From: Lewinellaceae bacterium
Lineage (GTDB): Bacteria > Bacteroidota > Bacteroidia > Chitinophagales > Saprospiraceae
Direction of reading: 5' to 3'
DNA length: 64,000 nucleotides
Assembly (NCBI GenBank): GCA_020636195.1
Contig: JACJYH010000001.1
Location: 124,001-188,000 of the forward strand
Positions 63,019-64,000 of this stretch are shown one piece after another. The notes under the pieces are model-generated. The model worked only from the letters and a program-made list of their open reading frames with translations. It ran no database searches and was not told the DNA's origin. A program made the position numbers and the translations under genes. The number at the start of each line of letters is the position of its first letter. The stretch's first letter is position 1.

Positions 63019-64000
63019 CTATTTAACTCTCCATCTTGGATCACCTGAATCAAATTTTCCGGCAAATCCATTGTCACTAAAATTGAAATCACCAGTATAT
63101 GGTTCTTTCCAAAGTTTGGTTGCGGTACCACTATAAGTCGCTGATGGGAAACCAGGCATTTCTGATCCGGCAATGACCGCAAAGTCTGAAGTTGCCCAAG
63201 TATTGGTCAAGGTAATACTGGTACCCTTCAATCCATCTTTATTGAAATTAATTGACTTATCTCCGGCTCCTGCAATATCCCAGCCATGCCCAAAGATACT
63301 ATTTGAAATAGTCAATCCATTGATGATATTATTTTTACCGTCAGCACCTCTAAATCTAAATGTTTGCTGAGCTGTTTGTGTAAATTCACTAAATGTACAT
63401 CCATCAATTAAGAAGGATTGGACATTTTGTCTTGATGTCACGAACACAGTCAACTGATAAAAAGTAGAGTTAGTAAACATCACATTGTCTATAGCTGCTT
63501 GGTTATCGCCATCGGTATCGCAGGTGAAAATGCCATAATTACCGAAGTTATAAACGACGCAGTCATTGATGGTAAAATTCCTAACAAAAGAATCTGATCT
63601 CAACCTCAATACACCTCTTAAATTATGGATTTCGCAGTTATTGAATGAAACGGTGTTGATGATCGTTTGAGCGCCTGCATTACTGATGTTAAAGACATAG
63701 TCTCCAGCCATATCTTCACCTATGAATTCTATATCGTCAAAATTAACATGATCAATGTTTGCGCCAACTTCAACCTTCCAGTCGCTGGTACTGAATAGAG
63801 CAGCTCTATCCGGTGTGAGTCCATAAGCGCCTTTGATGGTCAATGATTTGTTCAATAAATCTATCGGAATGTTATATCTGACACCTTTTTTCAGCAAGAT
63901 AATTCCGCCATCTTGTGCCGCAAGCACTGCCGCTGTAAATGCATCCGGATCTTCGGAATCACTTAAATTTACTACTTTAGGGTCATTTACATCTACACCT
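63019..64000 (-). CDS. Beta-helix surface protein (DUF4957/DUF5123-like), C-terminal part
   Basis: The frame is open to the window edge, so the N-terminus is missing; at least 327 residues are present. The sequence shows DAFTAAVLAAQDGGIILLKK followed by repeated beta-helix rungs (FNNCEIHNLRGVLRLRSDSF, FLIDGCTFSEFTQTAQQTFR) and ends in GKFDSGDPRWRVK, characteristic of DUF4957/DUF5123 lipoproteins found beside SusC/SusD pairs in pectin loci. It probably binds or degrades pectin at the cell surface. Presence of susC and susD genes further upstream is expected but not seen. Confidence 0.75.
   Translation of the reverse strand, partial: GVDVNDPKVVNLSDSEDPDAFTAAVLAAQDGGIILLKKGVRYNIPIDLLNKSLTIKGAYGLTPDRAALFSTSDWKVEVGANIDHVNFDDIEFIGEDMAGDYVFNISNAGAQTIINTVSFNNCEIHNLRGVLRLRSDSFVRNFTINDCVVYNFGNYGIFTCDTDGDNQAAIDNVMFTNSTFYQLTVFVTSRQNVQSFLIDGCTFSEFTQTAQQTFRFRGADGKNNIINGLTISNSIFGHGWDIAGAGDKSINFNKDGLKGTSITLTNTWATSDFAVIAGSEMPGFPSATYSGTATKLWKEPYTGDFNFSDNGFAGKFDSGDPRWRVK

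Overview
The window looks like chromosomal DNA of an AT-rich Gram-negative Bacteroidota bacterium, probably of the Saprospiria/Chitinophaga side of the phylum. Evidence: several large secreted proteins end in type IX secretion (T9SS) type A sorting domains; promoter-like TAnnTTTG boxes replace sigma70-type -10 boxes; start sites mostly lack clear Shine-Dalgarno sequences; LPS genes (a heptose kinase, lpxH) are present; and there is a polysaccharide-degradation locus with periplasmic and surface enzymes. No rRNA, tRNA, CRISPR or prophage was seen.

Layout. 1-30 kb is mainly housekeeping: an M16 peptidase fragment, dnaN, nadD, a T9SS protein, an RfaE1/HldA kinase, a YkgJ-type cysteine cluster protein, a PaaY-like hexapeptide protein, nadC, ftsE, the rpsF-rpsR-rplI operon, a polysaccharide deacetylase, gltX, lpxH with 3-hydroxyanthranilate dioxygenase, a dockerin-bearing T9SS protein, an echA-DUF2461-cinA-helicase operon, TPR and zinc-ribbon proteins, an O-antigen ligase-like protein, and an ECF sigma factor overlapping a membrane-anchored barrel protein. 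nadD, nadC and the dioxygenase together point to NAD synthesis by the kynurenine route.

30-37 kb is an accessory stretch with lipoproteins, a GNAT acetyltransferase, a lipoprotein/barrel pair, two paralogous small lipoproteins sharing 34 identical bases, a GC-richer probable gene fragment, two related 5 x 11-bp tandem repeats, and copies of a 162-bp element with terminal inverted repeats. Three full copies and one rearranged 80-bp copy of this MITE-like element occur in the window.

37-64 kb is a pectin utilisation locus. One block of twelve close or overlapping minus-strand genes (62828 down to 44057) encodes, in transcription order, a CE8-PL10-alpha/beta hydrolase triple fusion, a PL1 pectate lyase, a GH43 enzyme, a CE12-GH28 fusion, a GH105 fusion, a small NTF2-like protein, uxaB, uxaA, uxaC, kdgK, kdgA and exuT. 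A LacI-type regulator lies beyond it on the opposite strand, divergent from kduD-kduI, which precede a 1328-residue T9SS pectin methylesterase. Together these remove methyl and acetyl esters, cut homogalacturonan and rhamnogalacturonan, import uronates and convert both saturated (UxaCBA) and unsaturated (KduI/KduD) products to KDG, then through KdgK and KdgA to pyruvate and glyceraldehyde 3-phosphate. The window ends inside a beta-helix surface protein, so the locus continues, probably with SusC/SusD genes.
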